Part shown: positions 27,595 to 35,508 of the stretch, one piece after another | How positions within the stretch are numbered: position 1 is the first letter of the stretch | How the letters are laid out: each line of letters begins with the position of its first letter | Assembly (NCBI RefSeq): GCF_024055605.1 | Contig: NZ_JAMXLX010000007.1 | Location: 124,001-188,000 of the forward strand | Origin: Ciceribacter sichuanensis | GTDB taxonomy: Bacteria; Pseudomonadota; Alphaproteobacteria; Rhizobiales; Rhizobiaceae | Length of the DNA stretch: 64,000 bases | Direction of reading: 5' to 3' | The notes under the pieces: generated by a model | What the model saw: only the letters and a program-made list of their open reading frames with translations | What the model was told of the DNA's origin: nothing | The model's database searches: none | Translations under genes and position numbers: made by a program

Positions 27595-29913
27595 TTAACC
27601 CTTCAACGCCGCGAGCACCGCCTCGGGGGTGATGGGAAGATGGCGCAGGCGTACGCCGACCGCTTCGAAGATCGCATTGCCGATCGCAGGTGCAACGACC
27701 GTCGTTCCCGGCTCTCCAAGACCAACCGGCACCTCGGTACTTTCGACGATCTCCACCACCAGTTCCGGCGTATCGATCATACGAAGCGGCGTGTAGGTGT
27801 CGAGATTGCTGTCACGCACCTGCCCGTTCTCGAACTCCGTGCCCTCGTAGAGCGCCATGGACAGGCCCCAGAGGGCCGAGCCTTCGCACTGGGCGCGCGC
27901 GCCATCGGGATCGACGGCAACGCCGCAATCCACCACCAGCCAGATCTTCTGCACGTCAACGTGACCGGTCTTGCGGTCGACATGCACCTGCACCGCCCCG
28001 CCAACCCATGTCGGCATCGTGCGTGCCTGTCCATAAGTCGTGGCAAGCCCGATTGCGGTGTCGGCCGGAAGCGTGGTCTTGCCATAGCCCGAGAGTTCGG
28101 CGACGCGGGAAAGCACATGCGCCTGTCGTGAAGCGCCGCCGACGGAATCCGGCGCGGTGCCGGCGTTGCGTCCCTCGGCCTTCAGGAGGTCGAGGCGGAA
28201 CTGCAGCGAGTCCTTGCCGGCCTTTACCGCAGCCTCGTGCATGAAGCTTTCCACCGACCAGTTGATCCAGCCCGGGGAGACCGAACGCAACCAGCCTGGA
28301 CGGAAAGTGCTTTCCGCCAGATCGTTGGAGATCGCCCGCAGCCGCTGCGCGCCCACCGAATACCAATGGTCGCCGCCATCGCTGGAGAAGGGATCGTAGG
28401 CTTCTCCATTGACACCCTTCGGCATGAACACCGGGATCATCACCTTAGTCGGCCATCCCGCCGCGACTGCCGTATCCATGGCAATGACATTCTTGTTTTC
28501 GTCGAATGCCATTCGCAGTTTCTGCACCGACGGCGAACGAGGGCTGTCGAACAACACGTCCTGAGGCCGCATCATCACCATCTTCACCGGTTTGCCGCCG
28601 AGCGCCTTGGAGGCAAGCGCTACGGGCACCGCATAGTCGCCGTTCAGCCGCCGACCGAAGCCGCCGCCGAGCAGATAGCTGCGCATGATGACACCGTTTT
28701 CGTCCACGCCGAGAGCCTTCTGCAGCCAGGGCAGCGCAAGCGACTGCCACTGGTTGCCGGTGTGGATTTCCCACACACCCTCCGGATTCTGGAAGGCCAG
28801 CGCGTTGAGCGGTTCGAGCTGGAAGTGCAGCACCGTGGCCGTGGTGTATTCGGCCTCGATCGTGGCGGCAGCCTTTGCGAAGACCGGATCGACATCGGTG
28901 TCGCCGGTATCGAGGACCGCTCCCTTGCTTTCGTCCGCGATCAGCTTGCGGGCGTGGTCCTGAATATCGGCTTCGCTCACCTTGGCGGTCTCGCCGGCCT
29001 TCCACTCGACCTTTACAAGTTCGGACGCCTTGCAGGCAGCCCAATAGCTGGCCGCAATCACCATGGCCCAGCCCGGAACGGTTCCCGAGGGATCGTCGAG
29101 CCTGATCGTCTGCTGGTAGCCCTTGACGGATTTCGCAGCGCTGTCGTCGATGCTGACGACCTCGGAACCGTAGCGCGTCGGCGGCATGAGCGGCACGGCA
29201 TAGACCATGCCCTCGACCTTGGCGTCGATGCCGAAGATCGCCTTGCCCGTCGTCTTGCCAGCGATGTCGAGCGCGGTCACATCCTTGCCGACCATGGTCA
29301 GCTCGGAATGGGGCTTGAGCGGCAGCGCCTTGAGTTCATCCTCGGTGAAGCTGCGGGTTAGGCCCTGCGCCACCAGTTCGCCGAACGTGGCGGTATTGCC
29401 ACCGCCGGAAACCACGCCATCGGCCACCTTGATATCCGCTACGGGAATACCCCAGAGTTCCGCCGCCCTTTCGGCGAGCGCCACGCGCCCCGCAGCACCG
29501 GCCTGTCGATAGACCGGCCAACTCTGCCAGACGGACCAGCTGCCGCCTGTGACCATGAGGCCCCATTTGGCATCGGTATCGACATGCTCGATATGCACGT
29601 CTTCCCATTTTGCACCGAGTTCATCGGCAAGAATGCGGGCAATTGCCGTGCCGACATGCTGGCCCATCTCGGCACGGATAATATTGACGTTGACCTTGCC
29701 CTCGGCATCGATCCAGTACCAGATCGAAGGTTCGTAGCGTGCCCCAGCCGCCTCAACCGGCAGGCCATCCACGGCCTGCGGGCTCATGGCCGCAAGACCG
29801 CCACGCGGGAAGCCGAACACGGCGCCGGCCGCGCACATGGAAATCAGGAAGCCACGGCGGTTGAGTTGAGGCCCCCGGCCCTTGGGAAGGGAGAAACAAA
29901 CGGTATCAGCCAT
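27595..29913 (-). CDS. Molybdopterin-binding subunit of an IorB-type aldehyde/isoquinoline oxidoreductase
   Basis: The 772-residue protein is a xanthine-oxidase-family large subunit of the IorB/periplasmic aldehyde oxidase type. It has a twin-arginine signal (LNRRGFLISMCAAGAVFG, about residues 17-35), so it is exported with its molybdenum cofactor already inserted. Typical segments are MVTGGSWSVWQSW, RSYLLGGGFGRRLNGDYAV and GLGEPGTTVVAPAIGNAIF, the last containing the catalytic glutamate region. It overlaps the iron-sulfur subunit gene by eight bases and is followed by no further subunit. Substrates of the family include N-heterocycles and aldehydes; the one used here is unknown. Confidence 0.88.
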   Translation of the reverse strand: MADTVCFSLPKGRGPQLNRRGFLISMCAAGAVFGFPRGGLAAMSPQAVDGLPVEAAGARYEPSIWYWIDAEGKVNVNIIRAEMGQHVGTAIARILADELGAKWEDVHIEHVDTDAKWGLMVTGGSWSVWQSWPVYRQAGAAGRVALAERAAELWGIPVADIKVADGVVSGGGNTATFGELVAQGLTRSFTEDELKALPLKPHSELTMVGKDVTALDIAGKTTGKAIFGIDAKVEGMVYAVPLMPPTRYGSEVVSIDDSAAKSVKGYQQTIRLDDPSGTVPGWAMVIAASYWAACKASELVKVEWKAGETAKVSEADIQDHARKLIADESKGAVLDTGDTDVDPVFAKAAATIEAEYTTATVLHFQLEPLNALAFQNPEGVWEIHTGNQWQSLALPWLQKALGVDENGVIMRSYLLGGGFGRRLNGDYAVPVALASKALGGKPVKMVMMRPQDVLFDSPRSPSVQKLRMAFDENKNVIAMDTAVAAGWPTKVMIPVFMPKGVNGEAYDPFSSDGGDHWYSVGAQRLRAISNDLAESTFRPGWLRSVSPGWINWSVESFMHEAAVKAGKDSLQFRLDLLKAEGRNAGTAPDSVGGASRQAHVLSRVAELSGYGKTTLPADTAIGLATTYGQARTMPTWVGGAVQVHVDRKTGHVDVQKIWLVVDCGVAVDPDGARAQCEGSALWGLSMALYEGTEFENGQVRDSNLDTYTPLRMIDTPELVVEIVESTEVPVGLGEPGTTVVAPAIGNAIFEAVGVRLRHLPITPEAVLAALKG

Positions 29914-30379
29914 TGACGGTTTCCCCTCTCATTGCGGCGGCGGCTTCACGCACGGCCTCGCGGATGCGGCCATAGGTCATGCAACGACAGAGATTGCCGG
30001 TCATGACGGCATCGATGTCATCGTCGGTGGGGTTGGGAATATCCTTCAGGAAAGCCGCCGCCTGCATGATCTGGCCGGACTGGCAGTATCCGCATTGCGG
30101 CACCCGCAGGTGACGCCAGGCCTGCTGAACGGGGTGATTGCCCTCGCTATCGAGGCCTTCGATAGTGGTGATATCGGCACCGGCGACGTCCTGGACGGCG
30201 GTGATGCAGGAGCGCGTGGCCCGCCCGCCGACATGGACGGTACAGGCACCGCACATGCCGATGCCGCAGCCGTATTTGGTGCCGGTGAGGCCAGCTTCGT
30301 CGCGAATGACCCATAGCAGCGGAGTATCAGGTTCCACGTCGATCTTGACGGCGCGGCCGTTGATGGTGAACTCGATCAT
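29906..30379 (-). CDS. [2Fe-2S] subunit of the IorA-type oxidoreductase
   Basis: The 157-residue protein starts at ATG 30379; the frame extends to 30520 but that part overlaps the cytochrome gene. It has the two iron-sulfur clusters of this family: the plant-ferredoxin-type cysteines 38, 43, 46 and 58, and the C-terminal cysteines 96, 99, 131 and 133 (CGYC, CRC). It passes electrons from the molybdenum subunit to the cytochrome c encoded just upstream. There is no signal peptide, so it should be co-exported with the Tat-tagged large subunit. Confidence 0.92.
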   Translation of the reverse strand: MIEFTINGRAVKIDVEPDTPLLWVIRDEAGLTGTKYGCGIGMCGACTVHVGGRATRSCITAVQDVAGADITTIEGLDSEGNHPVQQAWRHLRVPQCGYCQSGQIMQAAAFLKDIPNPTDDDIDAVMTGNLCRCMTYGRIREAVREAAAAMRGETVNG

Positions 30380-30392
30380 AGTCATGTCCTCG

Positions 30393-31691
30393 TCAATTCG
30401 TGACAGCATCGGCGCGGATATCGGCGACCTTGCGCGCGAGATCCGGCCACGGGGCGAGATCGGTGCGCTTGTCACGCAGATAGCCGGCAATGGCCGCGAT
30501 TTCCTCGTCGGAGAGCGCATTGCGGAAGGCAGGCATCACCACACCCTTGGTCCCGTTCACGGCATTCACGCCGTCGAGGATAACATGGATGAGGTTGGTT
30601 GGATCGCCGAGCCGGGTGGCCGAATTGATCGCCAGATCGGGGCGGCCCTCGATCACGCTGGCGGCGTTGTAATGACAGGAGGCACAAGCGGTTGCATAAA
30701 GGCGTTCGCCGAGATCCTTGCGATAGGTCGGATCGGGCCGCCCCGCCTCGAGGCTTGCCTGAACGATGGGGTTCTGGGCCGGATCGCTATCCGGTGCGCC
30801 GACAACGTCGCCAAGATACGCACCGATCGCCTCGAGATCGCTTTTCGGCAATTCCCTCAGACCGGCATGCACCACGGGACCCATCGGACCGGCGGCAATG
30901 CCGTGATAGGTGCCGGAACCGGTTTCGAGATACTGCGTGAATTCGGCAGCACTCCACGGCACGGCGGACGGGTTTGCGGCCGTAAGCGCCGGTGCGATCC
31001 ATTTGTCGATCGAGGCACCGGCGTATTCGGCCGTCTTCATTTCAGCGCCCACCGCGTTGCGGGGCGTATGACAGGCTCCACAGTGAGAAACACCCTCGGC
31101 AAGATAGGCGCCGCGGTTCCACTGGTCCGATTTGGAGGGATCCGGCTCATAGCGGCCGAAGTTGACGAATAGCAGTTTCCAGCCGGCCTGCAGGATGCGC
31201 TGGTTGAGCGGGAAGGGAATGGAGCTTTCCTTGGTCTCTTCCTTCACCGGCGCAATGTTGGTCATGATGTAGGCATAGATCGCATCGACATCCTCATCGG
31301 TCATCTTGGTGAAGTGGTCGAAGGGGAAGGCCGGGAGGAGATGGCTACCCTGGCGATTGACGCCGTCATGCATGGCGCGGCGGAAAGCCTCGGGCGACCA
31401 TGTACCGATGCCGGTCTCCGGATCGGGCGTGATGTTGGAGGCATAGATCGTGCCGAACTCGGTCTCGATCGGATAATTGCCGGCATAGGGCTCACCGCCC
31501 TGTGCGGTGTGACAGGTGGAACAGTATCCCGCGGCAGCGAGAACACGTCCCTTTTCGATCGTTGCGGCATCGAACTTAGGGCGTTCGTCCGCGGACATCG
31601 CGGCGATCGGCGAGTGGTAGGCATAAATGCCGAACCCGATCAGAACGACGATGGCGAAGGTAACGATTACGGAAAGGACGGATTTGAGCAT
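30393..31691 (-). CDS. Membrane-anchored triheme cytochrome c
   Basis: The 432-residue protein starts at ATG 31691 and has an uncleaved or cleaved N-terminal helix (residues 4-25). Three CxxCH heme sites are present: CSTCH at 57-61, CGACH in the middle and CASCH in the last third. The organisation matches the cytochrome subunit of alcohol and aldehyde dehydrogenases of acetic acid bacteria. It is the first gene of the three-gene operon with the iron-sulfur and molybdenum subunits, and should carry electrons from the periplasmic enzyme to the quinone pool or oxidase. Confidence 0.9.
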   Translation of the reverse strand: MLKSVLSVIVTFAIVVLIGFGIYAYHSPIAAMSADERPKFDAATIEKGRVLAAAGYCSTCHTAQGGEPYAGNYPIETEFGTIYASNITPDPETGIGTWSPEAFRRAMHDGVNRQGSHLLPAFPFDHFTKMTDEDVDAIYAYIMTNIAPVKEETKESSIPFPLNQRILQAGWKLLFVNFGRYEPDPSKSDQWNRGAYLAEGVSHCGACHTPRNAVGAEMKTAEYAGASIDKWIAPALTAANPSAVPWSAAEFTQYLETGSGTYHGIAAGPMGPVVHAGLRELPKSDLEAIGAYLGDVVGAPDSDPAQNPIVQASLEAGRPDPTYRKDLGERLYATACASCHYNAASVIEGRPDLAINSATRLGDPTNLIHVILDGVNAVNGTKGVVMPAFRNALSDEEIAAIAGYLRDKRTDLAPWPDLARKVADIRADAVTN

Positions 31692-31852
31692 GGGTGCATC
31701 AATCCTTATTTTTTGGGAGGAACGAGCAGCGCATTTCCGCACTCTCGCACGCTCTAAAATATAGCGCCCTTACCCTGCGTCAAGTTGTCACCAAGAACCA
31801 TTCTGTCTTCAAAAAATGAACGCTAGAAGATGAACGGCGAGGATCGATGTCC

Positions 31853-33349
31853 TCAGCCCAGCGTCGGGAACGCCGCCCCGATAAACCGCCGCACTTCTCG
31901 CACGAGACCGTTCAGGGGACGATCGTCCTGATAATAAGGCGCGCGAGCGCGTATCCTACCGTGAAGAACGGTCGTCGCCAGTGCTGCGGAAGGTGTTTGC
32001 GGCTGCAGATCGAAGGCCTGCGCAGCGGCAAGAAGCTCGATGGCGATCACCGTTTCGAGATTGTCGATAATGGCGAGAGCCTTGTCGGCGGCCGGTGTCG
32101 CGTGGGTCAGGATATCTTCCTGCAGCGCAGACGTGATGCCGCCATCGAGGCTTGCCGGTGCGGCCAGCCGCCGGTTTTCCGCCACGAGCGCCGCCGCCGT
32201 GTACTGCATGATCATGAAACCGGAGCAGACACCGTTATCCGCGGCAAGGAAGGCCGGCAAGCCGCTGACCAGCGGGTTGACCAGCCGGTCGATCCGTCGC
32301 TCCGAGATCGCCGCGAGTTCCGCCGCCGCGACGGCGAGCCCATCCATAGCAAGGCCGAGGGCGGCCCCCACCGCATGGGCCTGCGAATGCACCTCTGGCG
32401 CGGAAGCGCTTCCGGCGACCACCGGATTGTCCGTGACGCTGGAAAGCTCGCGGTCCACGACTTCGGCAACCTGCGCGAAGGCATCTCGCACCGCACCGTG
32501 TATCTGCGGGACGGCACGCAGGCTCAACGGATCCTGCGTGCGGCGGCCGGCAGATTGTTTCAACCGTTCACTACCGTCGAGCCAACGCCGCAAATTATCG
32601 CCAACCGTCTGCAATCCGGGAGACTTGCGAAGGGCAAGGGGCATGGCCGCGAATGGGTCCGCCTGCGCGCCGAGGTTTTCATAGGTCAGCGCCGCCGCCG
32701 CATCCGCCCAATCCAGGAGCCTTTCCACACGGGCGAGCGCCAGCGAGGCAAGGCCGGTCGCGCAAGGCGTACCGTTGACGAGGCTCAGCCCTTCCTTGGC
32801 GAGCGGCACAAGTGGAGGCAGTCCGGCGCGGGCGAGAGCCTCCCTCCCGGTCATGGTGACACCGCCATGCCGCGCGTCCCCTTCACCGATCAGCACCGTG
32901 CCTATGGCGGCGGCGTGGGTGAGATAGCCGACCGAACCCCGAGCGGGAATGACGGGCAGGATGTCACCGTTCAGCAGGGTCAGCAAGGCCTCGACGGTCT
33001 CCCGGCGAACGCCGGAATATCCGTGGGCAAAATTGGCGATCTGTGCCGCCATGACGGCACGGGTTTCGGCCTTGCCAAGCGGATCGCCGACGCCGCAGGC
33101 ATGGCTGAGGAGGATGTTTCGTGACAGCGCCTTCTGTTGGCTCTCATCGATGACGACATCGCACAGGGCGCCCACACCCGTATTGATGCCATAGCCGCGA
33201 ATGCCGTTTGCAACCAGAGCGTCGGTAATCTCGCGCGCATGCTCGATGCGGCGCCATGCGGCATCGGACAGCCGCAAATTGGTACCCCCGGCAACGGTCG
33301 CAATTTCCCGCCATGTCAGGGGGCCATCGAGAATGACGGTCTCACTCAT
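31853..33349 (-). CDS. Histidine/aromatic ammonia-lyase homologue lacking the MIO tripeptide
   Basis: The 498-residue protein follows the HutH/PAL fold over its full length (GYGINTGVGALCD near residue 55, LSLVNGTPCATGLASL, SVTDNPV, LAADNGVCSGFMIMQYTAAAL). The cofactor site is different: in active enzymes GSVG is followed by Ala-Ser-Gly-Asp, which cyclises to the MIO group, but here Gly141 is followed directly by Tyr142-Leu-Thr-His. Alignment by eye gives an exact loss of Ala-Ser-Gly and replacement of the Asp. The reading frame and the conserved flanks are intact, so this is not a frameshift. Ordinary MIO-dependent deamination is therefore not expected; another lyase, mutase or binding role is possible. 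Third gene of an operon with a PhnD-like protein and a desaturase-like enzyme. Confidence 0.85.
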   Translation of the reverse strand: MSETVILDGPLTWREIATVAGGTNLRLSDAAWRRIEHAREITDALVANGIRGYGINTGVGALCDVVIDESQQKALSRNILLSHACGVGDPLGKAETRAVMAAQIANFAHGYSGVRRETVEALLTLLNGDILPVIPARGSVGYLTHAAAIGTVLIGEGDARHGGVTMTGREALARAGLPPLVPLAKEGLSLVNGTPCATGLASLALARVERLLDWADAAAALTYENLGAQADPFAAMPLALRKSPGLQTVGDNLRRWLDGSERLKQSAGRRTQDPLSLRAVPQIHGAVRDAFAQVAEVVDRELSSVTDNPVVAGSASAPEVHSQAHAVGAALGLAMDGLAVAAAELAAISERRIDRLVNPLVSGLPAFLAADNGVCSGFMIMQYTAAALVAENRRLAAPASLDGGITSALQEDILTHATPAADKALAIIDNLETVIAIELLAAAQAFDLQPQTPSAALATTVLHGRIRARAPYYQDDRPLNGLVREVRRFIGAAFPTLG

Positions 33350-33420
33350 AAGGGAGTTCCTTTTGCAGGCAGGGAATCCGCAGGTGATCGACTGCCGGAG
33401 GAACCCGGCGTGTCAGGCCT

Positions 33421-34347
33421 TCAGGGATGGTGCGGATGTCGCGGATCATGATGCGGTGTCAGCAGGTAACGGCGGGCGACGTCGAGATAACCATCATAAA
33501 GCAGCCCGCCATTCAGCGCGACCAGCGCCTCGCGGTCGCGACGATAGAGAGCCGGAATGTGATACCACGGAACGCCGGGACGTTCATGATGCAGAACATG
33601 CAGGTTGTTGTAGAGGAAAAGCAGGCCGAACAACGGGCTGTTTTCGACGATTGCGGTACGCTCTTCGTAGCTGTCGGCGTAGCGATGCTCGGCATAGGAG
33701 CGCAGTCGGCTCAAGGCCGCACCGGCATACACGAAGCCGAAAAGATAGAGCCAGAACGGCATGCCGCAGATGTAGAGCACCCAATAGAGCACCGCCGCCA
33801 CGCCAAGACCGTGACGAAGCCAGATCATTCCGCGCTGCCGGTCGCCGCGAAGGATCATCAATGCCTCCTGCGTCAGGAAGACGAAAAGCATGACCGCGGG
33901 ACCAATGGTCAGGCGACCGAGAAGGGTCGTGTTCCAGCGCGAAAGCATCTGGCCGACCGAGCCCATCGCGTTCCATGCGACCTGAGTGAGATAGTAGGAT
34001 TCAGGGTCTTCGATTGGATCCGTCAGGTACTCGTCGCGATGATGCACGAGATGGCTTTCCTTGTAGATCGTATAGGGAAGCCATAGCGAAATGGGCGGCC
34101 AGCCGATCGCGTCGTTGGTCCACTGATTGCGTGTCGGGTGCCCGTGGATCACTTCATGCTGCAACGATCCCTGCCAGGCGATCAGCCAGGCGCCGATGAC
34201 GACAACCAGCAGGACTGGCAGCGACTGCCACCACCATGTCACGGCCAGAAACCCGCCATAGATGACGACTGCCAGAATGACCGTAGGCCATTCGATGCGG
34301 GAGACCGGCGGCGGGGACTGAACGGTCGCAGTTCGATTTTCCGGCAT
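33421..34347 (-). CDS. Membrane fatty-acid-desaturase-like di-iron enzyme
   Basis: The 308-residue protein has two hydrophobic pairs and the three histidine boxes of membrane desaturases/hydroxylases: HEVIH at residues 64-68, HLVHH at 99-103 and HVLHH at 250-254. It should use oxygen and reductant to desaturate or hydroxylate a substrate at the membrane. ATG 34347 follows CTGGAGTTCTCC. It lies 71 bases before the ammonia-lyase homologue and 90 after the PhnD-like gene. No lipid-synthesis genes are nearby, so a small-molecule substrate is as likely as a fatty acid. Confidence 0.85.
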   Translation of the reverse strand: MPENRTATVQSPPPVSRIEWPTVILAVVIYGGFLAVTWWWQSLPVLLVVVIGAWLIAWQGSLQHEVIHGHPTRNQWTNDAIGWPPISLWLPYTIYKESHLVHHRDEYLTDPIEDPESYYLTQVAWNAMGSVGQMLSRWNTTLLGRLTIGPAVMLFVFLTQEALMILRGDRQRGMIWLRHGLGVAAVLYWVLYICGMPFWLYLFGFVYAGAALSRLRSYAEHRYADSYEERTAIVENSPLFGLLFLYNNLHVLHHERPGVPWYHIPALYRRDREALVALNGGLLYDGYLDVARRYLLTPHHDPRHPHHP

Positions 34348-34437
34348 GGAGAACTCCAGAAATGTGCCGAGGCGGCGGGCGAAAAGATATTTTATATATA
34401 TTCTGCAGAAAATATAGCATTCCGTAAGTGAAGCCTG

Positions 34438-35292
34438 TCAGGCAAGCTGCGGATATCCCATCGAGCGGGCCTCCTCTTCCAACACCAGCACCCGGCCATA
34501 ATCGGCATCGGAGAGGGTGACGATATCGCGCAAGGCAAGCGTCTGGCGGACCTCCTCCATGGCAGGGTCGACAAGGGCGGCGCGCAACACTTGGCGCATG
34601 GCTTCCACCTCGCCGTCCGAAGCGCTTGCCCTGGTGATGAACGGCAGGCCCGGCCCAGATGAGGTGCGTGCCAAAACACGAACACCCGCGAGCCGGTCCG
34701 GAGCGAACCTCTGGAGATTCCCGTAGGTGACGCAGTCGATCGCCGCGACATCGGCGGCACCAGCCGTAACGGCCGCAACGCTGGCGACATGCCCGCCAGT
34801 TTCGACCACGGCAGAGAAAAAGCGCTCGTCGCGAGCGAAGGGCGCGAGCGCCCGGCGAAACAGGTTCATGCCGGAGTTGCTGTCACGGCTGTTGATCGCG
34901 GCAGTGGCACCACGGAGGTCTTCCAGAGAAGCGAAAGGATCGCCCTTGCGAACGACGATGAAACTGCAGGCATTCGGACCATCACAGCCGGGAAGGGCAT
35001 AACACGGGGTGGCAACGAGACGCACATGGCCCCGCAGGCTGTGCATGTAGGGATAGCCGCAGGTCTGGGCGAACAGGAGGTCAGGATGAAACCAGACTTC
35101 GTTGTAGGCGAGATCGACGTTCAGATTGTCGGGAACGCCATGGATCCGCTCCTGCCGAAGTCCGTCACGAAGGAAGCTCCAGAGTGCGCCGTTCGCGGCG
35201 GCTATCGGTTCGGGACTGGCATACATGGCAAGGCTTGCGCTCCGCACACCGCCATCCGCCTCGATCCGCGGAGAATACCGCTCGACCTGCAT
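34438..35292 (-). CDS. PhnD-like substrate-binding protein without signal peptide
   Basis: The 284-residue protein has the type II periplasmic-binding fold of the phosphonate/phosphite binding family (LVATPCYALPGCDGPN, FIVVRKGDPFASLEDLRGATAAINSRDSNSGMN, AVTAGAADVAAIDCVTY). It starts with charged residues and no export signal; an internal start at Met23 would not add one. It therefore seems to stay in the cytoplasm, and no ABC permease or ATPase lies near it. A ligand-sensing or substrate-presenting role for the desaturase and lyase-like proteins of the same operon is a possibility. The true ligand is unknown. Confidence 0.75.
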   Translation of the reverse strand: MQVERYSPRIEADGGVRSASLAMYASPEPIAAANGALWSFLRDGLRQERIHGVPDNLNVDLAYNEVWFHPDLLFAQTCGYPYMHSLRGHVRLVATPCYALPGCDGPNACSFIVVRKGDPFASLEDLRGATAAINSRDSNSGMNLFRRALAPFARDERFFSAVVETGGHVASVAAVTAGAADVAAIDCVTYGNLQRFAPDRLAGVRVLARTSSGPGLPFITRASASDGEVEAMRQVLRAALVDPAMEEVRQTLALRDIVTLSDADYGRVLVLEEEARSMGYPQLA

Positions 35293-35329
35293 GCCCTGAC
35301 GCCACCCCGCAGCTTGCCACCTTGAATAT

Positions 35330-35337
35330 GTCTATAC
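35330..35337. promoter_or_regulatory. HutC-type GntR operator core upstream of the PhnD-like operon
   Basis: GTCTATAC matches the HutC-subfamily core GTMTAKAC exactly and sits inside an ATGTC-N9-GACAT inverted repeat (35328-35346), 38 bases before the PhnD-like start. No gntR gene is present in the window, so the regulator would be encoded elsewhere. An eight-base match alone is weak evidence. Confidence 0.35.
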
Positions 35338-35508
35338 AAATGACATAAGTTCATTCTGCCGGGAAGTCGGATTTTCCGGTTTCCAAGATGTTTTCCAAGC
35401 CTCATGACATGCCTAGGGCAAGCTTCGTCGGTTAACGATGGGGAGTTTTTATCGAGTCGTTGGCAACGCCGGCCATCACAGCCGGTCATATACGGGATGT
35501 TCAGGATC

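Noticed and set aside
29906..30520. Longer iron-sulfur subunit starting at 30520
   Set aside because: The extra residues lie inside the cytochrome gene in another frame, and ATG 30379 gives the standard family N-terminus.
31853..33349. Canonical hutH of a histidine-utilisation operon
   Set aside because: The MIO tripeptide is absent and no hutU, hutI, hutG or hutC is adjacent, so the hutH name is not used.
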